Source of the DNA: Lewinellaceae bacterium
GTDB lineage: Bacteria > Bacteroidota > Bacteroidia > Chitinophagales > Saprospiraceae
Length of the DNA: 60,585 nucleotides
NCBI GenBank assembly: GCA_016711435.1
Contig: JADJSY010000039.1
Span: forward strand, 1 to 60,585
Direction of reading: 5' to 3'
Below, in pieces: positions 52,346 to 60,585 of this stretch. The number at the start of each line of letters is the position of its first letter. The stretch's first letter is position 1. Below the pieces are notes generated by a model. That model did not search any database, was not told the DNA's origin, and saw only the letters and a list, made by a program, of their open reading frames with translations. The position numbers and the translations under genes are program-made.

Positions 52346-52409
52346 ACGTAGCTTTGTTGCTTCCTAATCCTGTATCCCAAATTCAGCATAACAACTAATT
52401 TTCATATCC

Positions 52410-53789
52410 ATGACCACTCGCAAGTATCGCTTCGCCCTGCTTTTAAGCCTGTTTATATTGTTGTTCTTTGCGCTCAGTTGCAAAAAAGAAAATCCTGGTC
52501 CCGACAACCCTGTTCCGACAGATCCGGCGCAGTACGAAACCCCTTTTACAGAAATACCGGCTACCTCTGACGTGGTGATGTATGAAATCAACGAACGGGC
52601 ATTTAGCGTGTCGGGCGATTTTGCCGGTATCCTGCCCCGGCTGGATTCCATCAAAGCCCTGGGCGTGAATGTCATCTGGCTGATGCCGATTCACCCGATC
52701 GGGGCGATCAATTCACTCAACTCGCCGTATTGCATTAAGAATTTTACGGAAGTAAATCCGGAGTTCGGTAATCTGGAAGACCTGCGCACGCTCGTTCGGG
52801 AAGCCCACAACCGCAAAATAGCGGTGATACTCGACTGGGTGGCCAATCATACTTCCTGGGATAACCCCTGGATTCAAAACAAAACCTGGTACACACAGGA
52901 CGCCGCCGGCAACATCATACACCCTGCGGGCACAAACTGGATGGACGTAGCCGATCTCAATTTCGACAATTCGCTGATGCGGCTGGAGATGATTAAGGCC
53001 TTGAAATATTGGGTGCTGGCAGCCAACGTGGACGGCTATCGCTGCGACGCGGCGGATTATGTTCCCTTTTCTTTTTGGAAACAAGCACTTGACTCGCTTA
53101 AAAAAATACCCAACAGGCAACTGATCCTGCTGGGGGAAGGCGCGCGAACCGATCATTTTACAGCCGGATTTCAAACCAATTTCGGCTGGAGTTTTTACGA
53201 TAAAAATGTAGGTGTATTTCAAAACGGACAATCGGCTGCCGGGTACCTGACAACGCATCAAAGTGAATACAACGCGATTCCAGCCGGTTCGCACAGGTTG
53301 CGTTTTACATCCAACCACGACAAATGTGCCTGGGAAGACACGCCTTTGGTTTTTTTCGGCGGTAAAAATGGTTCCATGGCGGCTTTTGTTGTTAATACAT
53401 ACCTTGGAGGCGTGCCTTTGATTTACAACGGACAGGAAGTGGGTTGCCCCGTCAAACTGCCCTTTTTTAGCCGCTCGCCGATCAACTGGACGACGAATCC
53501 CGATATGTTCGCTGCCTACAAAAGGATCATGGCCATCCGCGCCGCACACCCCGCCCTGCGCAGCGGCACACTGGAATATTTTGCCAATGCAGATATTGCC
53601 GCGTTCAAACGGACGACCGCTACGGATGAGGTGCTGGTGATCGTGAATGTCCGGAATGCTGCCAAAACATTTAGTGTGCCGACGGGTATTCAAAACACCA
53701 GCTGGACGGATGCGGTGAGCGGCGCCGCCGTCAATTTGAGCAGTACTTTGGGTTTAAATGCGTATGAATACCGGATTTTAATCAAATGA
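52410..53789 (+). CDS. GH13 alpha-amylase-family lipoprotein
   Basis: 459 residues with a lipoprotein signal (LFILLFFALSCKKENPGP). The GH13 barrel is complete: region I AVILDWVANHTSWDNPW, region II VDGYRCDAADYVP with the nucleophile Asp, region III LILLGEGARTDH with the acid/base Glu, region IV RLRFTSNHDKCAWED. It should hydrolyse alpha-1,4-glucans such as maltodextrins at the cell surface or periplasm. No SusC/SusD pair is near, so it is not part of a classical polysaccharide utilisation locus. Confidence 0.94.
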   Translation: MTTRKYRFALLLSLFILLFFALSCKKENPGPDNPVPTDPAQYETPFTEIPATSDVVMYEINERAFSVSGDFAGILPRLDSIKALGVNVIWLMPIHPIGAINSLNSPYCIKNFTEVNPEFGNLEDLRTLVREAHNRKIAVILDWVANHTSWDNPWIQNKTWYTQDAAGNIIHPAGTNWMDVADLNFDNSLMRLEMIKALKYWVLAANVDGYRCDAADYVPFSFWKQALDSLKKIPNRQLILLGEGARTDHFTAGFQTNFGWSFYDKNVGVFQNGQSAAGYLTTHQSEYNAIPAGSHRLRFTSNHDKCAWEDTPLVFFGGKNGSMAAFVVNTYLGGVPLIYNGQEVGCPVKLPFFSRSPINWTTNPDMFAAYKRIMAIRAAHPALRSGTLEYFANADIAAFKRTTATDEVLVIVNVRNAAKTFSVPTGIQNTSWTDAVSGAAVNLSSTLGLNAYEYRILIK

Positions 53790-53875
53790 AAAAATATCCA
53801 TGCGGTTTAGGTGTTGATAAATATAGAATAGGTTTTGATAACAAGGTGTTTGGAGGGCGACTGACATGTATTCGC

Positions 53876-54334
53876 CTACGGTTGCTTTGCCAGCAGCACA
53901 ATTTGCCCCAAATGATAGGCATCGTGTTGAATAATACCCTGAATATGTTCGTAATAAGTCATCTGATTGACCGGATAGGTATGTTCCAGTTGTTCGGTCT
54001 TGAGTTGTTGCAGGAAATCCATCCATTCGGATTGTGTGTCTGCCAGTTCGGACAACGTGTTTTTCCACGCCGTTTCGGAAATATCCTGCACGTGTTCAAA
54101 ATAGTTGTTCCCAGGCGTTTTGAGCGTATTTCCCTGTACGCGCTGCAACACGTTTTTCCGCCATTGGATGAGGTGGTTGACAATTTCCCAAATGGTATTG
54201 CAGTTGTTTAATACCCTTTTCTGGGCCTTTTCAGCCGGGATATTTTCCAAAACACCCGCCAGGGTGACATCGATCCAGGGGTGGCCGTCGTATAGGTTGC
54301 CAAAAAGGTCGAGCAGGCGTTCCGACTCTGTCAT
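53876..54334 (-). CDS. DinB-family protein
   Basis: 152 residues forming a four-helix bundle. Metal-ligand His are visible in WEIVNHLIQWRKNVLQR, and in QGIIQHDAYHLGQIVLLAK as H-x3-H, which is the DinB/YfiT arrangement. Such proteins are putative metal-dependent thiol transferases or hydrolases of unknown substrate. Transcribed towards the GH13 gene; it is divergent from the rhomboid gene downstream. Confidence 0.88.
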   Translation of the reverse strand: MTESERLLDLFGNLYDGHPWIDVTLAGVLENIPAEKAQKRVLNNCNTIWEIVNHLIQWRKNVLQRVQGNTLKTPGNNYFEHVQDISETAWKNTLSELADTQSEWMDFLQQLKTEQLEHTYPVNQMTYYEHIQGIIQHDAYHLGQIVLLAKQP

Positions 54335-54397
54335 AGTGCGGTTGTTTTACTTGAGTTGAATATTTACCTTTGAAAAAAATTAGGAAGTCTTACAAAT

Positions 54398-55993
54398 ATG
54401 GACCCAAAACTACGAAAGCGCGATAAAAAGCCGATCGAAACATATCAGATTAAACTAAAACACATTCTTCCAACCTTTCTGCTGATCGCTTTGACAACCG
54501 TTGCGGGGCTTATGCTTTTTCGCTGGCTGTTCGCAATCCGGTTTGAAATCATCACCTTTCATGAAGAAGTCTGGACGTTGTGGCTGCCGCTGGCGCTGCC
54601 ATGGATACCGGTTTTGATATGGTTGCGCCCCAGGTTTTGGATACTGACCTTTAAAAATGACCATGACAACGGGCGGTTTTTCTTTCAAGTGATTGCAGTG
54701 GGGAACTATTTGTGCGTGCCTGTTCATTTCCCAGCGTTATTTAACGACGGCGACAGGAAAGCTTCAAGTTTTGCCTGACATTACGGAAATTGATCGGGTA
54801 GAAAAGGCGCGATATTATCAGATCGACAATTTTTCCGTTGCAACCGACACAGGTGGCTCTTTTGCCAATATGCGGGTCAGCGGAAAACGCCGGCAATATT
54901 TGAATATCGACCTGTACTTCGTCAGACCCATCATACAAAGAGGCCGAAAGGTCAGCATGGATACACCTCCGAAACATTGGTATGGTGTAAAATTCCATGA
55001 GCAGATCAATAACAAACTGGACGTCACGGAAAAAGAAAAGGCGTACGAGGCGTTTTACGCTGATTGCGTTCAGAAAATGGAGCGATATCCTTTTCGTACG
55101 GTAGCATACTTCGAACGTATTCCAAATTCGGAAGACCGACAACACTATCTTCACGCCGTTCAAAGATGCATTTTTCAGTCCGCCGATACCGGCCACATCG
55201 TACTTATACCGGTACTGGACACATTCGAGGACCGGAACGGGAATTCTTTCGGATGGATATTCGGATCGTTGGGAATCGGATTGGCGGTCTTCCTGCTGGC
55301 ACTTATCTGGCCGGGATACAGTGAAAAAGAAAGAAAGCGTTTTTTGTCGGGGAAAAAACCCAAACAGGATGATTTAAAAGAAACGCTTCAATATTTGATT
55401 CCGAGGGAGATCATTTTGCCACTTCGCTGCTTGTGGACATCAACCTGCTGGTGTTTTTGCTCATGGTTTTTTCAGGCGTTCATATTATTTATCCCAACGC
55501 AGCGGAATTGCTGCCCTGGGGAGCCAACAGAAGACTGGAAATAACAGACGGGGAATGGTGGCGCTTGCTGACCAGCATGTTCGTACACAGTGGATTGCTG
55601 CATTTGATTATGAACCTGGTCGGCCTGGGGCTGGCGGGTATTTTCCTGGAACCGGTTCTAAGGCGTAAAAACTACCTCATCCTGTACATTCTTTCCGGTA
55701 TTTGTGGAAGCCTGACCAGTATCTGGTGGCACCCCCACACAGCGAGCGTTGGCGCTTCAGGCGCCATTTTCGGGCTTTTCGGCGCATTGCTGGGGCTGCT
55801 GCTTTTTACCGACACCTTTCCGAAAGGTGGTAATAAAGGGATACTTGTATTTGTCGGCTTATATGTGGGTTTCAACCTGTTGATGGGGTTGTTAGTTGGG
55901 GTCGACAATGCCGCGCACATCGGCGGTCTTTTAAGCGGCGCACTGATTGGGATACTATTGTACCGGCTGGATGCCACACATGGCAAATCTTAA
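54398..55993 (+). pseudogene. Rhomboid-family intramembrane protease, split by two frameshifts
   Basis: Three consecutive reading frames make up one ~530-residue Bacteroidota rhomboid. The first (MDPKLRKRDKKPIETYQIKL) changes frame after FFFQVIA near 54699 to continue as WGTICACLFISQRYLTTATG. The second changes at a G3 tract near 55405, where LIPRGDHFATSLLVDINLL needs one extra G. The catalytic domain has HSGLLHLIMNL, the nucleophile Ser in SVGASGAIFGLFGALLG, and the His in NAAHIGGLLSGALIG. It would cleave membrane proteins. Both breaks are single-base, so consensus error is likely. Confidence 0.85.
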
Positions 55994-56085
55994 GGCCGGC
56001 GAATTGTTTTTACCAAAAAAATAAAGGCTAACTTGTTCCAAATGAACAAATTAACCTTTTCAGGGGGCAGATATTAGGTTAGATT

Positions 56086-56137
56086 AAAATGCTTGATTAT
56101 CAGTACTAATAACCAATAACTAATAACCAATAACTAA
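56086..56137. repeat. GTTATTAG-type arm with reversed shared tail
   Basis: AAATGCTTGATTATCA (56087-56102, reverse of the tail at 7675) is followed by ACTAATAACCAATAACTAAT and AACCAATAACTAA, ending one base before the next gene's stop codon. Confidence 0.85.
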
Positions 56138-56517
56138 TTAATTAAAATGCTTCGCGATGAACTCAATCAATTGTTCATCGCTCATTTTATTCGAGGTACT
56201 ATCAGTGGATACCGCATTTTTGTACTGCGGGGTGTCGGCAAGGAACTTCATGAACTGTTCCTGAATCTGTCCCGTGCCGGTTATATGCACCTCGTCAATA
56301 TTGGGCATTTTTTTCAGCAATTTCTTTAAAGAATTTATGGGTTAAAAGCGATCTCCAGATTATTGGCTGCTTTCTCATTGGAATTTTTGGAAGCGCCGGG
56401 ATTTTCTACATGCCCCAGGATTATAAAATCCCCTTCATCTACATTTTCTCTGCCTGTAACAGTGGCATGGTGGGAATCCATCCAGACACCGAATTGCTTT
56501 TTGTTTTTTCCTGACAT
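56138..56517 (-). pseudogene. Small eRF1-like conserved protein, two homopolymer frameshifts
   Basis: The frames MSGKNKKQFGVWMDSHHATV...NNLEIA and MPNIDEVHITGTGQIQEQFM...IEFIAKHFN belong to one Bacteroidota family of about 125 residues. Removing one T from GCTTTTAACC (near 56345) gives LTHKFFKEIAE. Removing one A from the A7 tract (about 56308-56314) gives the join to KMPNIDE. The C-terminal pattern (ITGTGQIQEQF...LADTPQY...DEQLIEFI) resembles bacterial eRF1-domain proteins that act on ribosome-associated peptidyl-tRNA; that link is inference. No experimental function is known to me. Confidence 0.72.
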
Positions 56518-56751
56518 TTTTTGTTATATTTTAAAAAGGAAAACAAAATAAGAGGGGAATAGTTTTTTTTGCATTTGGCAAGGTGGCGGGCGACCACGAG
56601 GGTCGCTCCTACAACGGGGCCATTATCTGAAGGGTAAACAGATAGGTGAGGCTCTTGTCGCCGCTCCTTAATCCCGTTCCCATTTACGCGTGGGTCTGCC
56701 TTCCGTTGTAATCACCTCAAAGTTGTTTGCCTTTTGCCAGCCGGAACAGTT

Positions 56752-57351
56752 TTAGCCGCAATCTTTTCGGATAAAAGGCTGTGGCGATATTAAAAAAACG
56801 GCTTCTCTTTTTATTACGCCTATTTCACCCAAAATTTCGCTGGTAGCCGAGGCGCAGCGCATTCCGAAAAATGCGTAGTCATAAGGCGTGTTGTTGCAGT
56901 ATTCCTGATGGATAAGATGCAGGGAATCATATTGTTGCCTGGAGACCGGAATAATAAAGATTACAGTCTTGCGACCTTCGCCATACCGGCTTTTACCTTC
57001 GAGTTTTCTTACCGAGAAGTTTGATTTCCGTTTTTTAGATGGGAAAATATGGGTGGGTTTGCTGGTTCGCCTGAAGCTATAGTCCAGATCGCCTGCCTGG
57101 ATAGTGACGTGTCCGCCATGAATGCCGCCGAAATGCTTTCGTTCGGTGGATTTGTGCGCACGGAGCGGTTTGGAGCCGTAGAGAAAGTTCACCTTTATAT
57201 AACAACTGCTGTCTTCCTGAGCGAAGGCCCGGATAAAAAGGAACAGCAGTAGGAGGGTTATGCCCGATTTAATATTTACTGTATAGGTGCCTGACCGTAA
57301 GTCAAGATTGCGCCTCAAACCCATATCGTATGGCCGCTTCAAGTATCTCAC
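56752..57351 (-). CDS. Secreted hypothetical protein with HGGHV and Cys motif
   Basis: 199 residues; a hydrophobic segment (GITLLLLFLFIRAFA) at about residues 30-45 is probably the signal peptide, so the start may be internal. The mature part has FGGIHGGHVTIQAGDLDYSF, then HQEYCNNTPYDYAFFGMRCA and SATSEILGEIGVI. The spacing of His and Cys resembles NlpC/P60- or DUF4105-like thiol hydrolases, but the match is weak. It is not confidently assigned to a family. Confidence 0.6.
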   Translation of the reverse strand: MRYLKRPYDMGLRRNLDLRSGTYTVNIKSGITLLLLFLFIRAFAQEDSSCYIKVNFLYGSKPLRAHKSTERKHFGGIHGGHVTIQAGDLDYSFRRTSKPTHIFPSKKRKSNFSVRKLEGKSRYGEGRKTVIFIIPVSRQQYDSLHLIHQEYCNNTPYDYAFFGMRCASATSEILGEIGVIKREAVFLISPQPFIRKDCG

Positions 57352-57464
57352 TGTTTATATCTTTTAGCAATGGTTTTACCTTCGGCGTTTTTACCATCGT
57401 TGAACCATAATTTACGTGTCGATTTATTCTTGTACGTTCATCTAAAATTACAGGTTGCCTGCTT

Positions 57465-57563
57465 TTACTTAAAGATTACCTCCATCAGTATCTTATATAG
57501 TAAAATTCCAACGACAATTCCTGCGGCAAATTTGAAATTGCCTTTTTGGTAAAACTTCTCCAT
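57465..57563 (-). CDS. 32-residue single-span membrane protein
   Basis: ATG at 57563 to TAA at 57465-57467, encoding MEKFYQKGNFKFAAGIV followed by VGILLYKILMEVIFK. A basic N-terminus, one hydrophobic helix and a charged end are typical of small bacterial membrane proteins. It is below usual ORF length limits. There is no homologue knowledge; support is composition and codon-clean structure only. Confidence 0.4.
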   Translation of the reverse strand: MEKFYQKGNFKFAAGIVVGILLYKILMEVIFK

Positions 57564-57825
57564 TATATTTATTACTTTTTTGTTTTTGGTTGGCAAGAAC
57601 AACTGCTGTGTTGAAAAAATAGGCGGGGAAGTTTCTGTTCATCCGGTATTTATTTGAGTCTGCAATAATAAAGCAATGTTTCAAATTTCCAAATGATCCA
57701 AAGTACTTTGTTTCGATACCCCCGTTCACCAGGCAGAAAAGCCGTTTTGCCGAGGATACTTATTGCATTTTATTGCGCCGCGTGTTTATATTAGTGCCTT
57801 ATTGTAGACAATACAAGCAAAAAAA

Positions 57826-58321
57826 TTGATTACTTTGACAAATCTACTAATAATAGAACCAACGCGGAAAACCCCGATTTCATCGAACTGGTGAAACACC
57901 TGGACATAGAGTTGGACGAACAGGACGGGGAGAACACGGATTTTTATCCGCCGTTTAATACCATTTCCAGCAGTAAACGTGGTACTTACGACCACGATAA
58001 ACCCCGTCGGTTGCGGCGCCATGAGAAGAGGAATACGAACCCGGTTACGATGGAAATCAAACGCATGTATGTGTTGCCGGAGGGGGAAAAGAGCATATCA
58101 AGCCGAAATCCTGGCTGCGCTACGAGGCCTGGGCAAAGAACTATCCATAACAAGGTGCATTTTAGAAACGGGGGCACAAAAAACAACCCGAAGAAATTGC
58201 GCTTTACAAGAGTATAGGTACCAGGTCAGTTCAGATTACGGACAATACATTGGCGGTGGAAAGCAGTCTTTGTTTCGAGAAGCGCTTTGAGGATGAGAAA
58301 GTTTTCTTTACCACACAAGTG
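57826..58321 (+). pseudogene. GNAT acetyltransferase, broken by at least six indels
   Basis: Pieces in all three frames follow the order of one Bacteroidota GNAT protein: RTNAENPDFIELVKHLDIEL, DGENTDFYPPFNTI, YDHDKP, VGCGAM, EEYEPG, MEIKRMYVLPE, YQAEILAALRGLGKEL, TRCILETGAQ, PEEIALYKSIG, YQVSSDYGQYIG and VESSLCFEKRFEDE. Joining them needs at least six one-base corrections, several in homopolymers (for example CCCC near 58005 and AAAAAA near 58175). It would be an N-acetyltransferase if intact. Dense errors in ~450 bp suggest poor consensus near a contig end. Confidence 0.75.
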
Positions 58322-58400
58322 ATGAGGAATGAGGAATGGCCGAGCGTTATATCCGGACATAACACTCGGTCATCCCTCATTCCTCAAACCTCATCTAATT
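58318..58400. repeat. GATGAGGAATGAGG-armed palindrome
   Basis: GTGATGAGGAATGAGGAATG then GCCGAGCGTTAT pairs with ATAACACTCGGTCATCCCTC and ATTCCTCAAACCTCATC, loop ATCCGGAC. It has the same GGATGAG/GAATGAG alphabet as at 33789-33936. Confidence 0.88.
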
Positions 58401-58422
58401 AACTATTCCACCAATTCCCCCA

Positions 58423-59119
58423 CTACCGTACCTGCAGGTGTTGTAATGGTTCCCATTCTCCTGTTTTCCAGTTATAGAAGGATTCCAAACATTAAAATTC
58501 AATTTGTAATCAATTGAGGAGAAATTTCATCGTAGCAGTAGCCGGGACTAATAGTACTGCATGCCGAGTTCTACGTTTCCGGAAATCTCAGTAACGAAGT
58601 GAAATTCCCCAGACTGTATTTCGAAAAATCGGGATGAAAAAGCAATAAGTGCCCGAAACAGTTTTTTCTCGATATGCATAAAACTGTATGCCGCGATTGT
58701 CCGTCGGTCATACGAACGGTAGAGTTTACCGGTAACGGGTTCACTATGGGCCTGAGCGCCGATAAAAGTAGCCCAATAAATCAGGGCGGCGTTCGCTGAA
58801 AGCGCTTTACTCGGAATGTATCTGGAACAGAATATAGTTTCCAGGTTTCAGTTGCCTTGGGTCCGTAAGCAACAAACAAACCGGCATTGCGGCGCAATAA
58901 CTGGCGCTGACTTTTGGAAAAATGAAAATCCTGCAAACGAATGCGCAAGGGTATGGTGCCACACATCTGGCTCCGGCACACGACGAAGTGTGCCGGATAA
59001 TCCGAATAGCCCAATAAACGCCATCCATTGCCATATAGCTGTCAAAAACCGTCGGGATCCAGCACTTGCATCAGGATTCGTTCGTCAATTACATCTTCGA
59101 AAATAACAGGCTGTCTCAT
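58423..59119 (-). pseudogene. Arginyl-tRNA-protein transferase-like gene, several frameshifts
   Basis: Reading pieces from several frames gives one family-like protein of ~230 residues: MRQPVIFEDVIDERILMQVL, LGYSDYPAHFVVC, QMCGTIPLRIRLQDFHFSKS, QRQLLRRNAGLFVAYGP, then weaker segments (AAYSFMHIEKKLF) and the C-terminal LEISGNVELGMQYY, DYKLNFNVWNPS and YNWKTGEWEPLQHLQ. The family transfers Arg or Leu to N-termini of proteins (ATE/Bpt-like), marking them for degradation. At least three breaks are required. Stop codon at 58423-58425. Confidence 0.62.
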
Positions 59120-59275
59120 GGGTTTGAAAAATCGACCCGCAATTTTAGGGCTTTTTGCCTTTTCGTATTTACCACATAGTTCACAAAAACACATGTCCGT
59201 TCTTTGCCATGATAAGTCATGCCGCAATGGGACAATGATACACTTTGAAAAATGACAACCTTTTAGAATCAGGAT

Positions 59276-60585
59276 ATGCACTTCGAATCTTCAATTTATC
59301 TCACTCTACCATACCTATAACAGCCTTTTTTTGAGCCTTCCTTTTAAGGGTATCGAAGAGACAGGACACACCTTACACTCTTCGGTCAAGCACTGCAAAA
59401 CAAATTCCAAGACCGGTAAAAAGTCCTGTGGATATTATTAAGTCATTACAGGGAGGAATATTTAGAAAAATCAACCCGGAAGACCGGATTACCCTGCTGT
59501 TTATTTCATCCGGTACATTGAACGCCAGGTCGTGCTGTTTGATTCCGTAGAGGATGCATTATTGAACAAAACCATGAAATGAATGGACAGAAGGCTCGCT
59601 CAAACACTTGCTGAATCGCCTCGACTCGGAGGTATGCGGCGAAAATGCTGGAGAAATAAAAACCTACAGCGTTCGCCTCGTGCTTACAGCGCACCCGACG
59701 GATTTTATCCGGGTAAAGTATTGGGTATTATCAATGACCTGGGCACGGAAATCCGGGACAACGACCTCGAAAATATCCGGCTTTTGCCAGTGCTGATTCG
59801 GGAGAAGAAGAAACAACTTTTTCAACCGGCAGCACGACCCGCACCCAGCTACGATAGAGCGCTGGGCCTCAGTTGGTACCTGGAGCATATCTTTTCCACA
59901 CTTGCCCGATATTTTGTTCCGTTTGCTGCGGGCCATGAAACAGGATATCACGACGTTTGAAAACCCCAGGCTGCTGGCACTTTTAAGTTCTGGCCGGAGT
60001 GGCGACCGCGATTTGGAAATCCCTTCGTCAATGCTGATACCACACAGCTTCATTTGCCAACCGGCTGCGTGAAGCTTCGTGCTGCGTCTCGTTACCACCG
60101 CGATATACGGGACTTGAAACGCCGCTCACCTTCGCGGCACGAGAAGACTGGATCAACTGAAGCCGAAACGAGAATCAACATTACGTTGTACCATCCCGAA
60201 CAGGAACAATACCATAATTGCCAGGAATTGCTCGCTGATCTGCTGGAAGCGCGGCATATCCTGATCAATGAGCGTTTCCACCAGGAACTTTTGAACGATC
60301 TGTGATCGCTTCATCCTGAAAATCAGGATATTCGGTTTCTATTCCCCCTGGTAAGCCTCGATATCGAGCAGGATGACTGAAACACGGCGAAGTATGGGAA
60401 ATGTTTTTTTGAAAAACTGGAATGAAAATTTCCTGGTTCAGCCTCGAAGAATTCCGTCGAAGGCCGATGGAGACGACCCAAATGAATCGCCTGCTAGCTT
60501 AATTACCACCTGGATGAAATGACTTTTCCGACCCTTTTGTCATGGCAAAAAAACAATCCGTTCTTTCAGCGCGGTTTCCCAGATT
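59276..60585 (+). pseudogene. ppc: Phosphoenolpyruvate carboxylase, 5' part, frameshifted and cut by window edge
   Basis: Segments in all frames fit the N-terminal half of PEPC: NSLFLSLPFKGIEETG-like start region, YFIRYIERQVVLFDSVEDAL, TYSVRLVLTAHPT with the catalytic His, GFYPGKVLGIINDLGTEIRD and NDLENIRLL, LSWYLEHIF, a broken GGDRDGNPFVNADT region near 59990-60040, and YHRDIRDLKRR. PEPC makes oxaloacetate from PEP and bicarbonate. Many single-base corrections are needed, and the gene continues beyond 60585. The start codon is uncertain; ATG at 59276 is a placeholder. Confidence 0.72.

Noticed and set aside
55433..55993. Stand-alone short rhomboid gene
   Set aside because: Upstream frames match the N-terminal extension typical of Bacteroidota rhomboids, joined by single-base corrections.
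1..60585. tRNA or rRNA genes
   Set aside because: No cloverleaf with GTTCRA-type T-loop or rRNA signature was recognised by eye; a covariance-model scan was not possible.

Overview
The window looks like a chromosomal segment of an uncultured Bacteroidota bacterium, most probably of the Saprospiria (Haliscomenobacter/Lewinella-like). The evidence is a type IX secretion (type B) sorting domain, SAC/SCKK lipoprotein signals, TAnnTTTG promoter boxes (TACTTTTG three times), almost no Shine-Dalgarno signals, paired Skp/OmpH genes, a bacterial alpha-2-macroglobulin and a Bacteroidota-type LeuRS. This is inference from gene content; no 16S or marker tree was possible. No rRNA, tRNA or CRISPR array was recognised.

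Layout. 1-1.8 kb: an integrase cut by the left edge, carrying an unusual triple-repeat N-terminal region, divergent from a small zinc-ribbon gene. 2.5-6.6 kb: a T9SS-exported protein and a triple-LysM protein. 6.8-16 kb: housekeeping genes (surE, sucC, an FtsE-type ATPase, dapB, yraN, a NamZ-type muramidase, a DEDDh/GIY-YIG nuclease, an aquaporin). 16-25.3 kb: S9 peptidase, two skp paralogues, hutH, an NadR-like kinase, a DUF547 protein, a TIGR04283 glycosyltransferase and a voltage-gated cation channel. 25.6-31.8 kb: an alpha-2-macroglobulin lipoprotein. 32.6-39.9 kb: a nucleoside-catabolism cluster on the minus strand (deoB, udp, deoC, aldehyde dehydrogenase, deoD, cdd), which would take (deoxy)nucleosides to pentose phosphate, glyceraldehyde-3-phosphate and acetate. 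40-56 kb: an MBL hydrolase, der, a lipoprotein, two envelope glycan genes, leuS with an inserted nuclease-like domain, selD, a DppB-type permease, a GH13 enzyme, a DinB protein and a rhomboid protease. 56-60.6 kb: an eRF1-like small protein, a secreted hypothetical, a 32-residue membrane protein, then a GNAT acetyltransferase, an arginyl-tRNA-protein transferase-like gene and the 5' part of ppc, all three broken into several frames.

Two features run through the whole window. First, almost every transcription-unit boundary holds a palindrome whose arms are imperfect tandem repeats of about 7 nt (GTTATGA, GTGTTTG, GTCGTGA, GGATGAG, GTGCGAA and others). The heptamer differs from site to site, but the architecture is the same. 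Stop codons often lie inside the arms, and some ORFs read through them. Second, at least eight otherwise well-conserved genes are split by single-base indels, mostly in homopolymers, and the density rises sharply after 57.8 kb. This looks more like long-read consensus error, with the right side possibly near a contig end, than like real gene decay.

The most unusual coding features are the nuclease-like insertion in leuS and the integrase with three GX9WX2PXT repeats. The most unusual non-coding feature is the heptamer-armed palindrome family.
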